Source: NORP240 sp965222175
Lineage (GTDB): Bacteria > Pseudomonadota > Gammaproteobacteria > Pseudomonadales > Pseudohongiellaceae
DNA length: 64,000 bases
Reading direction: 5' to 3'
NCBI GenBank assembly: GCA_965222175.1
Contig: OZ244938.1
Coordinates: 2,914,001 to 2,978,000, forward strand
Shown here: piece by piece, positions 15,746-25,171 of the stretch
Layout: each line of letters starts with the position of its first letter
Numbering within the stretch: the stretch's first letter is position 1
Program-made: the position numbers and the translations under genes
Notes under the pieces: generated by a model
The model's database searches: none
Told to the model about the DNA's origin: nothing
The model's input: only the letters and a program-made list of their open reading frames with translations

Positions 15746-16492
15746 ATGGTTTGGTTAATTGGAATTGGCTGTCTGGCGCTCGGCCTTGTTCTGGGTGCAA
15801 CCGTCGCCAACCGCCTGGGAGGATCACCGGCCCGGATCAAGGAACTTGAAAATCAGGTTAAAGGACTGGAGGAACGCCACGACCGATACAAGGGTGACGT
15901 CAGCGAACATTTCAACGTCACCGCTGACCTGGTACAGCAAATGACCCAAAGTTACCGGGATGTGTATCAGCACCTCGCTTCCGGTGCCCAGGACCTTTGT
16001 TCATCAGAGGTAGCGGATAAACTGTTACCGGTCGGTTCCGACGCGGTTTTCGATACGGCAACTCCGAAGGAAGAAGCCCTGGGCTTCAATCCGCCCAAGG
16101 ACTACGCTGCCAAGCAGAATCCAGGCCAGAAGGGTGCCCTGGCAGAAGATTTTGGGCTCCAGAAAACCAGAGCAGAAGAAACCAGGCCCTACGAGCCACC
16201 TGCCGAGCCAGGTACAGACAAGGCAGACCGGAAAATCAATGAATACAGGCCGAATAGCGACAACACGCCAACACCTGATAGCCAGAAGCCTCCGGCGGTA
16301 ACGACCGGGCGCGGAGCATCTGGCTCAACCGACCAGGCTCCCCGACGCAGGCAGAGGGTTGCCGAAGCTGATGGCAATAATCCAATGAGGCAATCCGCCC
16401 GGGCTGACAATGATTCACCGGCCACAGTGACTGACGATACCGACGTGGAAATTTCTGACAGGAACACAGCGGACAGGAAACATGAAAAGTAA
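15746..16492 (+). CDS. zapG: Z-ring associated protein ZapG (YhcB, DUF1043), with long disordered tail
   Basis: Inner-membrane protein linked to cell division and envelope growth. The N-terminus is one transmembrane helix (MVWLIGIGCLALGLVLGATV) followed by a coiled coil (IKELENQVKGLEERHDRYKG) and the family segment VSEHFNVTADLVQQMTQSYRDVYQHLASG. The 132-residue core is like E. coli YhcB, but here the protein is 248 aa because of a C-terminal, Pro/Ala/Asp-rich low-complexity tail. Divergent from zapE. Confidence 0.9.
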   Translation: MVWLIGIGCLALGLVLGATVANRLGGSPARIKELENQVKGLEERHDRYKGDVSEHFNVTADLVQQMTQSYRDVYQHLASGAQDLCSSEVADKLLPVGSDAVFDTATPKEEALGFNPPKDYAAKQNPGQKGALAEDFGLQKTRAEETRPYEPPAEPGTDKADRKINEYRPNSDNTPTPDSQKPPAVTTGRGASGSTDQAPRRRQRVAEADGNNPMRQSARADNDSPATVTDDTDVEISDRNTADRKHEK

Positions 16493-16596
16493 CAGACGCC
16501 AGGTAAGTCGAAACCTGGATACTCAACTTACAGGGGCAGTGAATCACCGCCGGCGATCGCCCCGGGCCATTCCTCCCCTGCTCTCCCGCTAGCACT

Positions 16597-17505
16597 ATGG
16601 CCGAATACAATCTGACCCATCTCAAGCAGCTGGAAGCTGAGAGCATTCACATCATCCGTGAAGTGGCTGCAGAGTTTGAAAATCCGGTGATGCTTTATTC
16701 CATCGGAAAAGACTCTTCAGTCATGTTACACCTGGCGCTTAAAGCTTTTTATCCGGGGCGACCGCCTTTTCCGTTCATGCATGTTGATACGACCTGGAAG
16801 TTTCGCGAAATGATTGAATTTCGTGATCGGCAAATGGAAAAGCTGGGGCTCAACCTGATTGTTCACATCAATCAGGAGGGCGTCGAGGCAGGTATCGGTC
16901 CTTTCACTCATGGCAGTGAGAAACACACGGATATCATGAAAACGCAATCCCTTAAGCAGGCCCTGGACAAATACAGGTTCGATGCGGCTTTTGGAGGCGG
17001 TCGACGGGATGAGGAAAAATCCCGGGCCAAAGAACGGATTTTTTCCTTTCGTGACGTGAACCACCAGTGGGATCCCAAGAACCAGCGACCTGAACTCTGG
17101 AATATCTACAATTGCAAGATCAACAAGGGCGAGAGTATCAGGGTTTTCCCCCTGTCCAACTGGACCGAGCTGGATATCTGGCAATACATACACCTGAATA
17201 ATATCGACATAGTGCCCCTGTACTTCGCCAAGCCACGGCCCGTGGTCAACATCGATGGCGTCGATATTCTGGTCGACGATGATCGAATGCCTGCCAATAC
17301 CAGACAGCAGGCCAGTGTAAAAACCGTGCGATTTCGAACATTGGGCTGTTACCCGTTGACCGGGGCTGTCGAGTCAACGGCGACGACCTTGCCGGAAATA
17401 ATCCAGGAAATGTTGCTGACTACCAGTTCCGAACGCCAGGGTCGATTGATCGATACGGATTCAGCAGGGTCCATGGAAGAGAAGAAACGCAAGGGTTATT
17501 TCTGA
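16597..17505 (+). CDS. cysD: Sulfate adenylyltransferase subunit 2 (CysD)
   Basis: ATP-sulfurylase catalytic subunit: ATP + sulfate to adenosine 5'-phosphosulfate, first step of assimilatory sulfate reduction in the cytoplasm. The PP-loop is YSIGKDSSVMLHLALKAFYP, and GGGRRDEEKSRAKER and the C-terminal VESTATTLPEIIQEMLLTTSSERQGR are characteristic. 302 aa matches E. coli. cysNC follows after 53 bp and supplies the GTPase that drives the reaction. Confidence 0.98.
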   Translation: MAEYNLTHLKQLEAESIHIIREVAAEFENPVMLYSIGKDSSVMLHLALKAFYPGRPPFPFMHVDTTWKFREMIEFRDRQMEKLGLNLIVHINQEGVEAGIGPFTHGSEKHTDIMKTQSLKQALDKYRFDAAFGGGRRDEEKSRAKERIFSFRDVNHQWDPKNQRPELWNIYNCKINKGESIRVFPLSNWTELDIWQYIHLNNIDIVPLYFAKPRPVVNIDGVDILVDDDRMPANTRQQASVKTVRFRTLGCYPLTGAVESTATTLPEIIQEMLLTTSSERQGRLIDTDSAGSMEEKKRKGYF

Positions 17506-17558
17506 CAGCCGGAGAAATCCTGGCATTTAACGGAACCAAAACGACGACCAAATTACCC

Positions 17559-19466
17559 ATGTCTCACCAATCCGAACTTATCGCCACAGATATCAACGCT
17601 TACCTGGCTCAGCACGAGCGTAAGGAGCTATTGCGATTGCTTACCTGTGGCAGTGTTGATGACGGCAAGAGTACGCTCATCGGACGCCTGCTTCATGACT
17701 CCAAGATGATTTACGAGGACCAGCTCGCCGCTATCAAGGCTGACAGCGTCAAGTCAGGCACGGTGGAAGGTGAGCTCGACCTGGCCCTGCTCGTTGACGG
17801 ATTGCAGGCTGAACGGGAACAGGGCATCACGATAGACGTGGCGTATCGGTTTTTTTCCACGGCGAAAAGGAAATTCATCATCGCCGACACGCCAGGCCAT
17901 GAACAATACACCCGTAACATGGCAACCGGGGCTTCCAACTGCGACCTTGCGATTATTCTTATTGATGCCCGTCATGGCGTACAGACTCAAACCAGGCGGC
18001 ACAGCTTTATCACGTCACTGCTGGGTATAAAACACGTCATCGTTGCCATCAACAAGATGGACTTGATGGACTTTCGCCGGGATGTATTCGAACAGATCCG
18101 CGATGACTACCTGGATTTTTCACGAAAGCTGGAAATACCCGATATTCGCTTTCTGCCGATTTCCGCCCTGTTGGGCGACAACGTGGTAAACCACAGTTCG
18201 TCAATGCCGTGGTTCGACGGGCCACCGCTGATGGCGACACTGGAAACAGTGGAAATTAGCGCGGACCGCAATTACAGGGACTTTCGCTATCCGGTACAGT
18301 ATGTCAACCGTCCGAATCTCAATTTCCGGGGTTATTGCGGCACGGTGGAGTCCGGCGTGGTACACAAAGGTGATGAGGTGACTGCCCTCCCTTCGGGAAG
18401 GTCCAGTCGGGTCAAATCCATTGTCACTTTCGACGAGGAGCTTGAACTGGCCCATGCTGGCATGGCCATTACCCTGACTCTGGAAGATGAAATCGACGTC
18501 AGTCGGGGTGACATGATCGTGCACACCGACAACCAGCCTGCCCAGCACAGGAAATTCGAAGCAACGATTGTCTGGATGGCAGATGCGCCTTTGTTGCCCG
18601 GCAAGCTGTATGATTTCAAACTGAACACGATACAGGTCACCGGTCGGATCAGCTCCATTCGCTATCGGGTGGATGTCAATACTCTCGATCAGCATCCGGC
18701 ACCTGGGCTGGAACTTAATGAAATCGGTTTCTGCGAGATTTCCCTGGACCAGAAGGTCTGCTTTGACAGCTATCGCAATAATCACGGCACCGGGAGCTTT
18801 ATTGTCATTGACCGACTGTCCAATGTGACAGTCGGTGCCGGAATGATCAGCTGCGAGGAGTCCCGACCGGGGGCTCGCCAGGAAAAACACAGCAGTGTCC
18901 GGCACGTAACCCGCGAAGAACTGGCGGCCAGGTATGGTCAACGCCCGGTGACCATCATGTTTATCGGCGTATCCGGTTCGGGGAAATCCACGCTGGCACA
19001 CGGCCTGGAACGCAAACTGTTCGACATGGGCCGGGTCAGTACGGTACTCGACGGCAAGACCATGCGGCTGGGCATTAGCAAGGATCTCCCTCACGACGCC
19101 GAGGGTCGGGCGGAAAATCTGCGACGCAGCGCCAATGTCGCCAAGTTTCTCAATGATTCCGGGCTGATCTGCTGCGCGTCGTTTGTCGCACCAAATCGCG
19201 ATTCCCGCGAGCACGCCCTGAGCGTGATAGGCAAGGAAAACTGCCTGATAATTTACCTCAATCCGCCGATGGAAGTCTGCATCCAGCGTGACCCCAGCGG
19301 GCTGTACGCGGCCGCGGACAGCAGCGAATCAAGCGATGTACCCGGCTTGTCGTTTCCCTACGACCAACCGGAACACACGAATCTGGAACTGGATACAGCT
19401 GCACTTTCAGTCGAAGAGTGCCTGCAACGAGTTCTCAATCTAATGCGGGAACACGACGTTATCTGA
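17559..19466 (+). CDS. cysNC: Bifunctional sulfate adenylyltransferase GTPase / APS kinase (CysNC)
   Basis: 635-aa fusion. Residues 1-about 440 are CysN, an EF-Tu-like GTPase with GSVDDGKSTLIGRLL, DTPGHEQYTRNM and NKMD. Residues about 450-635 are CysC, APS kinase, with the P-loop GVSGSGKSTLAHGLE and the motif NLRRSANVAKFLNDSGLICC. Together with CysD it makes PAPS. The fused form is typical of Pseudomonas and rhizobia, while E. coli keeps cysN and cysC apart. No defects were noted. Confidence 0.98.
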   Translation: MSHQSELIATDINAYLAQHERKELLRLLTCGSVDDGKSTLIGRLLHDSKMIYEDQLAAIKADSVKSGTVEGELDLALLVDGLQAEREQGITIDVAYRFFSTAKRKFIIADTPGHEQYTRNMATGASNCDLAIILIDARHGVQTQTRRHSFITSLLGIKHVIVAINKMDLMDFRRDVFEQIRDDYLDFSRKLEIPDIRFLPISALLGDNVVNHSSSMPWFDGPPLMATLETVEISADRNYRDFRYPVQYVNRPNLNFRGYCGTVESGVVHKGDEVTALPSGRSSRVKSIVTFDEELELAHAGMAITLTLEDEIDVSRGDMIVHTDNQPAQHRKFEATIVWMADAPLLPGKLYDFKLNTIQVTGRISSIRYRVDVNTLDQHPAPGLELNEIGFCEISLDQKVCFDSYRNNHGTGSFIVIDRLSNVTVGAGMISCEESRPGARQEKHSSVRHVTREELAARYGQRPVTIMFIGVSGSGKSTLAHGLERKLFDMGRVSTVLDGKTMRLGISKDLPHDAEGRAENLRRSANVAKFLNDSGLICCASFVAPNRDSREHALSVIGKENCLIIYLNPPMEVCIQRDPSGLYAAADSSESSDVPGLSFPYDQPEHTNLELDTAALSVEECLQRVLNLMREHDVI

Positions 19467-19502
19467 CACCCTGTACCGGCTCCTGCACCGGCGTTAGTCG
19501 CT

Positions 19503-20264
19503 TCACACCGGGTTGTCGACATCGATAAAGGTATGCTCAAGCTGAAATTTTTCGGCCAGGTATTCCCCGACGGCCTGGGCACCGTAGCGTTCAGTTGCAT
19601 GATGCCCGGCAGCAAAGAAGCAGAGCCCGCTCTCGCGGGCTGCATGAACAGTAGGCTCGGAAACTTCCCCGGTAACAAAGGCATCGACTTCCGCGGCTAT
19701 AGCGTCCTCAATATAGTTTTGTGCCGCCCCGGTACACCAGGCAATCGTTTTTATCTGCTTGTTGATATCACCCACCAGCAGCGGTTTGCGGTGCAAACGT
19801 GCCGTGATCAGCTCGACGAGTTCCCAGGCCTGACACGGATTCTCCACGGTGCCTGTCAATCCGATATGCCCACCCTGGAATGCCGCAAAACGGCCGGTAG
19901 TATTGAATCCGAGCAGTTTTCCCAATTGTGCATTGTTGCCGAGTTGCGGATGAACATCCAACGGCAGATGAAAACCGAACAGGCTGATGTCGTGCTGCAG
20001 AAGGGTCTGGATTCGTCTCTTCTTCATTCCAGTTAGCACCGGACTTTCCCCTTTCCAGAAATAACCGTGGTGAACCAGCAGCATGTCAGCCTTTTCCGAC
20101 ACCGCCAGGTCGATTAACTCCTGACAGGCCGTCACGCCGGTTACCAGCCGGTGTACATTCTGACAACCCTGTACCTGGAGCCCATTGGGACAATAATCTT
20201 GGAACTGCTGCGGCTGCAGCAGCCTGTTAAGCTCTTCCTCTATGGTCTTCAGTGAGACTGGCAT
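19503..20264 (-). CDS. Nif3-like dinuclear metal center protein (YbgI family)
   Basis: Conserved Nif3/YbgI-family protein that binds a dinuclear metal centre; reported as a GTP cyclohydrolase-I type 2 homologue but without a firm role. Typical segments are FQDYCPNGLQVQG, LLVHHGYFWKGE, ISLFGFHLPLDVHPQLGNN and FFAAGHHATERYG, which provide the metal-binding His and Glu residues. The ATG at 20264 gives 253 aa; the frame continues upstream but those residues are unlike the family. It is divergent from degS, as in Pseudomonas. Confidence 0.93.
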   Translation of the reverse strand: MPVSLKTIEEELNRLLQPQQFQDYCPNGLQVQGCQNVHRLVTGVTACQELIDLAVSEKADMLLVHHGYFWKGESPVLTGMKKRRIQTLLQHDISLFGFHLPLDVHPQLGNNAQLGKLLGFNTTGRFAAFQGGHIGLTGTVENPCQAWELVELITARLHRKPLLVGDINKQIKTIAWCTGAAQNYIEDAIAAEVDAFVTGEVSEPTVHAARESGLCFFAAGHHATERYGAQAVGEYLAEKFQLEHTFIDVDNPV

Positions 20265-20365
20265 GGCAACGACTCCCAGGACGCGGTATATTGACTGACG
20301 GCCGGGGAAAAGGCTGCCGCGCAGTATGGTCGACAACGTCAAGCCCTATTCCCCAATGGAATGAA

Positions 20366-21514
20366 ATGATGGAACAATTAAAACGAATTCTCCAGTTCAT
20401 CAGCTGGCCGGTATTGTCTGGTGTAATGATTGCGGTTCTCGTAATGCAGTATCAGCAGATACAGCAGATCAACGAGTTTCGTCGCATCCTGGAAGATCGT
20501 AACCCTCCTCCCCCTCAACCGATATCATTCTCGGAAGCGATCAACCGGGCCGCCCCGGCTGTAGTCAGCATAAACGCCACTCCGGCGGAGCTGGAAAGCA
20601 TCGAACAGACTTCCGAAGGACAGGTACGCTTAAATTTTGTCGAACAGGACAGCAGCCTTGGGTCCGGTGTCATTGTCAACAGGGAGGGCTTCATCCTCAC
20701 CAATTTTCACGTGGTGAGCCAGCTGATGTTTGAAACTGTTGTGACATTGTCTGACGGTCGAAGCACACCGGCGACGCTGGTTGCTTTTGATGAAGCCAAT
20801 GATCTGGCGATTCTCCACATCAACATGGATGACCTGACCCCTATAATCCAGGGAGATGATGGCAATCTCGATGTCGGCGACGTCGTTTTCGCCATTGGCT
20901 ACCCAAGAAACATTGGCCAGTCGGTCTCACAGGGTATTATCAGCGCCAAGGTTGACAACCGCGAAGGCAGCGAAGGAAGCGAAGGAAGCGAAGGAGCTTA
21001 CCTGTTGCAGACGGACGCCGCCATCAACCCCGGTAACAGCGGTGGCGCACTGATCGATCGGGACGGTAACCTGATCGGCATCAACTCTTCGATTTTCTCA
21101 GAATCAGGCAGGTTCGAAGGCATCGGATTCGCCACGCCGGTTACAACGGCTGTGACCATTATGCAGGAACTGGTCGCCGAGGCGATTGCTAACAATCCCG
21201 GCTACCTGGGCGTGTTGACGGGAGAGGTGCTGAACGAGGAAACCAGCCGGCTATTTTTCGGTATACCCGATATCCGCGGCATGCTGGTTGAAAATGTCGA
21301 CGAGGGTGGCCCCGCCGAACGTGCAGGGATACTGCCCGGAGACGTCATAACCCGGGTCGATCGGACGCCAGTCGTCGATGAAGAAACTATTATCATGGAA
21401 TTCCAGAACAAGCGTCCGGGAGACAGGGTACTGGTCCAGGTCTATCGCGACGGTCGCTACCTGGACCTGCCTACAGTGCTTGGTTTCGGGCAGGCCATGG
21501 TATTTGCGCCCTGA
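20366..21514 (+). CDS. degS: Periplasmic serine protease DegS/AlgW
   Basis: Membrane-anchored HtrA-family protease that senses misfolded outer-membrane proteins and cuts the anti-sigma factor RseA/MucA. It has one N-terminal anchor helix, a trypsin-like domain with catalytic His115 (NFHVV), Asp146 (NDLAIL) and Ser225 (GNSGGAL), and a single C-terminal PDZ domain (YLGVLTGEVLNEE...GDVITRVDRTPVVDEE). The 382-aa start is the ATG at 20366 (20369 possible). An unusual stretch EGSEGSEGSEG at residues 200-210 replaces the loop before LQTDAAINPG, encoded by a 9-bp tandem repeat. Confidence 0.95.
   Translation: MMEQLKRILQFISWPVLSGVMIAVLVMQYQQIQQINEFRRILEDRNPPPPQPISFSEAINRAAPAVVSINATPAELESIEQTSEGQVRLNFVEQDSSLGSGVIVNREGFILTNFHVVSQLMFETVVTLSDGRSTPATLVAFDEANDLAILHINMDDLTPIIQGDDGNLDVGDVVFAIGYPRNIGQSVSQGIISAKVDNREGSEGSEGSEGAYLLQTDAAINPGNSGGALIDRDGNLIGINSSIFSESGRFEGIGFATPVTTAVTIMQELVAEAIANNPGYLGVLTGEVLNEETSRLFFGIPDIRGMLVENVDEGGPAERAGILPGDVITRVDRTPVVDEETIIMEFQNKRPGDRVLVQVYRDGRYLDLPTVLGFGQAMVFAP
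20963..20998 (+). repeat. 9-bp coding tandem repeat in degS
   Basis: GAAGGCAGC then GAAGGAAGC twice, then a partial GAAGGAGCT, encode Glu-Gly-Ser units. Because the unit is a multiple of three, copy-number changes would alter loop length without a frameshift. Confidence 0.85.
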
Positions 21515-22843
21515 TCAGGCGTCTTCAGGCAATCGATACTCTGCCGACAGAGCGTGAGCCTGCAGGGATTCCCGTCGCGCCAGCGTGGATGCGGTGCCGG
21601 CAATGTTTGCTGCCCCTGTAACCGAACAGTTCAGGATGGAACTCCTTTTCTGAAAATCGTATACACCAAGAGCCGAAGAAAACCGGGCCGTGCCTGATGT
21701 AGGCAGCACGTGGCTCGGGCCGGCACAATAGTCACCGAGGGCTTCTGCCGTATGGCTTCCCAGGAATATTGCCCCTGCATTATTAATGTGGCTAACCAGT
21801 TGCTCCGGGTCTGACACAGACAACTCGAGATGCTCAGGTGCAATACTGTCACTGACCCTGGCTGCCTCCTCCAGGTCCCTGACCTTGATGACAATCCCTC
21901 GCTGCTGTAAAGATGCAGCAATGATTTCACGTCGCGCCATGTCAGGAAGCATCCGGTCGATGCTTGACAGCACGGCCGCTATGAACTCCCGATCGGGTGA
22001 AATAAGGATAGATTGAGCCTGCTCGTCGTGTTCGGCCTGGGAGAAGAGATCCATGGCTATCCAGTCAGGATCCGTGCTGCCGTCGCAGATTACCGTTAAT
22101 TCCGACGGCCCCGCCAGCATATCAATACCCACTTTACCAAAAACCTGGCGTTTGGCCTCGGTGACGTAGATATTGCCTGGTCCGGCTATCTTGTCGACCT
22201 TGGGCACCGATTCAGTGCCGTAGGCCAGGGCAGCAATGGCCTGTGCTCCACCCAGTGTGAAGACCCGGTCGACACCGGCCAGCGCGGCGGCTGCAAAAAC
22301 CAGGTTGTGAACCGGATTATCGGGCCGGTAATCCGTGGGCACAGTTGCGACCAGGTTTGCCACGCCTGCCACGCTGGCGGGGATCGCCAGCATCAGCATC
22401 GAAGAGGGATAGTTGGCTTTGCCGCCCGGGACATACACCCCGGCACTGGCCAGCGGAGTAATCTTCTGCCCGTACACCGAGCCATCCGCCTCCTCGTAGT
22501 GCCAGGAGGTCTGTTTCTGTTTTTCGTGATAGCTGGCAATCCTGGTTGCTGCATGTCGCAGCGCTTCGACATCCGCACTCGATGCGCTGGCGAGAGCATC
22601 CTGGAGCTGCTCTGGGGTAACTGTCAGGTCTGCCATGGACGTGGCATTGCGGTCATCAAATTGATTGGTGTACTCAACAAGAGCCTCGTCGCCGCGGGTC
22701 CGGACATCCTCCAGAATGCCCGCAACCGTTTTACTCACGCCCGCCGGCACCAGTGAATCGCGCTGCAACGCATCCTCCAGCGCAGTCTGAAAATCAGTGT
22801 CGCTTGAGTCAATCTGGCGTATGGAAATAGTGCTTTTTGACAT
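21515..22843 (-). CDS. hisD: Histidinol dehydrogenase
   Basis: Last two steps of histidine synthesis: L-histidinol to histidinal to histidine with NAD+, zinc-dependent. The 442-aa product carries the family blocks YVPGGKANYPSSMLMLAIPA, GGAQAIAALAYGT, KIAGPGNIYVTEAKRQVFG, DMLAGPSELTVICDG and the C-terminal SHVLPTSGTARFSSALGVYDF. It follows hisG. In Pseudomonas hisC lies downstream of hisD; here the next gene is degS on the other strand, so hisC must be elsewhere. Confidence 0.98.
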   Translation of the reverse strand: MSKSTISIRQIDSSDTDFQTALEDALQRDSLVPAGVSKTVAGILEDVRTRGDEALVEYTNQFDDRNATSMADLTVTPEQLQDALASASSADVEALRHAATRIASYHEKQKQTSWHYEEADGSVYGQKITPLASAGVYVPGGKANYPSSMLMLAIPASVAGVANLVATVPTDYRPDNPVHNLVFAAAALAGVDRVFTLGGAQAIAALAYGTESVPKVDKIAGPGNIYVTEAKRQVFGKVGIDMLAGPSELTVICDGSTDPDWIAMDLFSQAEHDEQAQSILISPDREFIAAVLSSIDRMLPDMARREIIAASLQQRGIVIKVRDLEEAARVSDSIAPEHLELSVSDPEQLVSHINNAGAIFLGSHTAEALGDYCAGPSHVLPTSGTARFSSALGVYDFQKRSSILNCSVTGAANIAGTASTLARRESLQAHALSAEYRLPEDA

Positions 22844-22952
22844 GTGTACCTGCTGTCCGTGGTTATTCCGTTGATTCTGGCTGGTCAGCCAGCGAGCTCT
22901 GGATTCAGGAATCTCCTGCCTGACCCCGGATAGTCCGCTTCACTCCCGGCAG

Positions 22953-23603
22953 TCAGCCTTCAACCGCCGATTTCAACTTGCCGAGAATTTCCCGAATAGC
23001 CGCATTCTTGATCTTGAGGGATGCCTTGTTGACGATTACCCTGGAACTGACGTGGGTAATCAGGTCCAGCGGCTCGAGCCCGTTTGCCTGAAGCGTTTTG
23101 CCACTGTCGACAATATCGACGATGGCATCCGCCAGCCCCATGGATGGCGCGAGTTCCAGCGCCCCGTTAAGCTTGATCAGTTCGATCTGCCGCCCCTGTT
23201 CGGCGAAGTATCGCCGGGCACTGTTGATGAACTTGGTGGCTACCCGAAGCCTCGACCTGGACTGTCGCAGCGCATCCAGGTCTGCGCCCCTGGGCGCTGC
23301 CGTCATCAGGCGACAGGTGGCCAGCTTGAGATCCAGCGGTTCATAAAACCCGTCGCTTCCGTGTTCAAGAATCAGGTCCTTGCCCACGACCCCCATATCC
23401 GCACTGCCGAATTCAACATAGGTGGGCACGTCCGAACCGCGGATAATCATCAGGCTGACATGTGCAAGATTGGTGTCGAAAATCAGTTTGCGGCTGTTGA
23501 AGATGTCCTCACCCGGGACTATTCCGGCTTCCGCAAACAGCGGCAATACTTCTTCAAGGATTCGACCCTTGGTCAATGCTATGACAATGTTCGACTGGCT
23601 CAT
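22953..23603 (-). CDS. hisG: ATP phosphoribosyltransferase, short form (HisG)
   Basis: Catalyses the first committed step of histidine synthesis (ATP + PRPP). The ATG at 23603 gives 216 aa starting MSQSNIVIALTKGRILEEVL; the longer upstream frame runs through the hisG-murA gap and is not conserved. The signature LVDSGKTLQANGLE-like segment reads DIVDSGKTLQANGLEPLD. Length identifies the short HisG form, which in other bacteria needs the regulatory subunit HisZ; no hisZ is in this window. It follows murA after 22 bp. Confidence 0.97.
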   Translation of the reverse strand: MSQSNIVIALTKGRILEEVLPLFAEAGIVPGEDIFNSRKLIFDTNLAHVSLMIIRGSDVPTYVEFGSADMGVVGKDLILEHGSDGFYEPLDLKLATCRLMTAAPRGADLDALRQSRSRLRVATKFINSARRYFAEQGRQIELIKLNGALELAPSMGLADAIVDIVDSGKTLQANGLEPLDLITHVSSRVIVNKASLKIKNAAIREILGKLKSAVEG

Positions 23604-23625
23604 CGCGGTAGACTTCAAGATGGTT

Positions 23626-24888
23626 TCAGGATGGAATGCGCCGGATTCTGGCACCCAGCAGCTGGAGTTTCTCCTCGATACATTCGTATCCCCGATCGAT
23701 ATGATATATCCGGTCCACCCTGGTCTCGTTTTCGGAAACCAGGCCGGCAATAATCAGGCTTGCGGATGCTCGAAGATCGGTGGCCATTACCGGCGCTCCC
23801 TTGAGCGTTTCTACGCCATCCACGATGACAGTATTACCCTCCACGCGAATGGATGCGCCCATGCGGTTCATCTCGTGAACATGCATGAAGCGGTTTTCAA
23901 ACACAGTTTCCGTAATAGAACCTGTGCCGTCGGCAATGGCATTCAGCGCGGTGAATTGCGCCTGCATGTCTGTCGGAAAAGCCGGATATGGCGCTGTACG
24001 CAGAGATACACTTTTGGGTCGTTGGCCGTGCATGTCAAGTTCAATCCAGTCCTTACCGACCTTGATCTCGGCTCCTACCTGCTCAAGCTTGGCGAGCACT
24101 GCATCAAGGATGTTCGGCCGGGTATCCTTGACCCTGATATGGCCACGGGTGGCGGCCGCCGCAATCAGGTAGGTCCCGGTTTCAATACGGTCCGGCATGA
24201 CCGAGTAGCTGCAACCATGCAATTCTGCCACACCATCGACTATTATGGTGTCGGTACCTTGACCCTGAATCTGTGCGCCCATCTCCACCAGGCAGTTGGC
24301 CAGATCCACGACTTCAGGTTCCCGGGCGGCGTTTTCGATAATCGTCCTGCCTTCCGCCAGGGTTGCCGCCATCATCACGTTTTCCGTGCCGGTCACGGTA
24401 ACGAGGTCCATAACGATCCGCGCACCTTTCAGTCTTCCGTCTACCGTGGCCTTGATGTAGCCGTCTTCGACCTTGATCGTAGCTCCCATGGCCTCGAGCG
24501 CACTGATATGCAGGTTAACCGGTCGACTGCCAATGGCACACCCGCCCGGCAATGCCACTTCCGCCTGACCGTAGTGGGCAAGCATTGGCCCCAGCACCAG
24601 GATGGACGCCCGCATGGTTTTGACCAGTTCGTAAGGCGCGCTGAAGCTGTTAATGGTGCTGCTGTTGATTTCCACGCTCAGTTTTTCATCGACTACGGGT
24701 TGAACGCCCATGCAGCCAAGCAGTTCCAGCATTGTGGTGATATCGTACAGATGAGGCAGATTACGAACCTGCAATGTGTCCCGGGTCAGTAGCGACGAGG
24801 CCAGAATCGGCAGGGCCGAATTCTTGGCACCGGCAATACGGATTTCACCGTTGAGGGAAACCCCGCCTTTGATCAGTAGCTTGTCCAT
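23626..24888 (-). CDS. murA: UDP-N-acetylglucosamine 1-carboxyvinyltransferase MurA
   Basis: First committed step of peptidoglycan synthesis: transfers enolpyruvate from PEP to UDP-GlcNAc in the cytoplasm. The 420-aa protein starts MDKLLIKGGVSLNGEIRIAG. The catalytic loop has Cys117 in LPGGCAIGSRPV, so it should be fosfomycin-sensitive, and the C-terminal region carries IYHIDRGYECIEEKLQLLGA. It lies between ibaG and hisG, all on the minus strand, as in Pseudomonas. Confidence 0.99.
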   Translation of the reverse strand: MDKLLIKGGVSLNGEIRIAGAKNSALPILASSLLTRDTLQVRNLPHLYDITTMLELLGCMGVQPVVDEKLSVEINSSTINSFSAPYELVKTMRASILVLGPMLAHYGQAEVALPGGCAIGSRPVNLHISALEAMGATIKVEDGYIKATVDGRLKGARIVMDLVTVTGTENVMMAATLAEGRTIIENAAREPEVVDLANCLVEMGAQIQGQGTDTIIVDGVAELHGCSYSVMPDRIETGTYLIAAAATRGHIRVKDTRPNILDAVLAKLEQVGAEIKVGKDWIELDMHGQRPKSVSLRTAPYPAFPTDMQAQFTALNAIADGTGSITETVFENRFMHVHEMNRMGASIRVEGNTVIVDGVETLKGAPVMATDLRASASLIIAGLVSENETRVDRIYHIDRGYECIEEKLQLLGARIRRIPS

Positions 24889-24917
24889 TTTATTCCCTGC
24901 AGTAATCCAATCACCCG

Positions 24918-25157
24918 TCAGGTGCTTGCCTCGAACTCATCTTGAGTGTAAAGCCGCATGGATACAGCATGGATGGCTCCCGTCTCAATATGCGGGTTCA
25001 GAATCCGGTATATTTTCTGTTGACGTTTGACCGCGTTAAGCCCTGCAAAGCCGTCATCGACGACGGTGACCAGGTACTTGCCATCACCGCCCTCGACTTT
25101 GCTGTCACAATCGGGAAATGCTTCAGTCAGAAGCTGGTTGAGTTGTTCAGAATTCAC
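24918..25157 (-). CDS. ibaG: BolA family protein IbaG
   Basis: Small BolA-like protein; in relatives it partners monothiol glutaredoxins in Fe-S handling and acid stress. The 79-aa sequence has the BolA core: DSKVEGGDGKYLVTVVDDGF, then NAVKRQQKIYRILNPHIETG and the ending IHAVSMRLYTQDEF. In E. coli it sits between mlaB and murA; here mlaB is missing and mlaC comes directly upstream with a 14-bp gap. Confidence 0.94.
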   Translation of the reverse strand: MNSEQLNQLLTEAFPDCDSKVEGGDGKYLVTVVDDGFAGLNAVKRQQKIYRILNPHIETGAIHAVSMRLYTQDEFEAST

Positions 25158-25171
25158 GCTTCGACCCCGGT

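Noticed and set aside
18201..19214. 337-codon minus-strand open frame
   Set aside because: Antisense to cysNC, which carries all its GTPase and kinase motifs.
23422..24792. 456-codon plus-strand open frame
   Set aside because: Antisense to murA and hisG; a by-product of their codon use.
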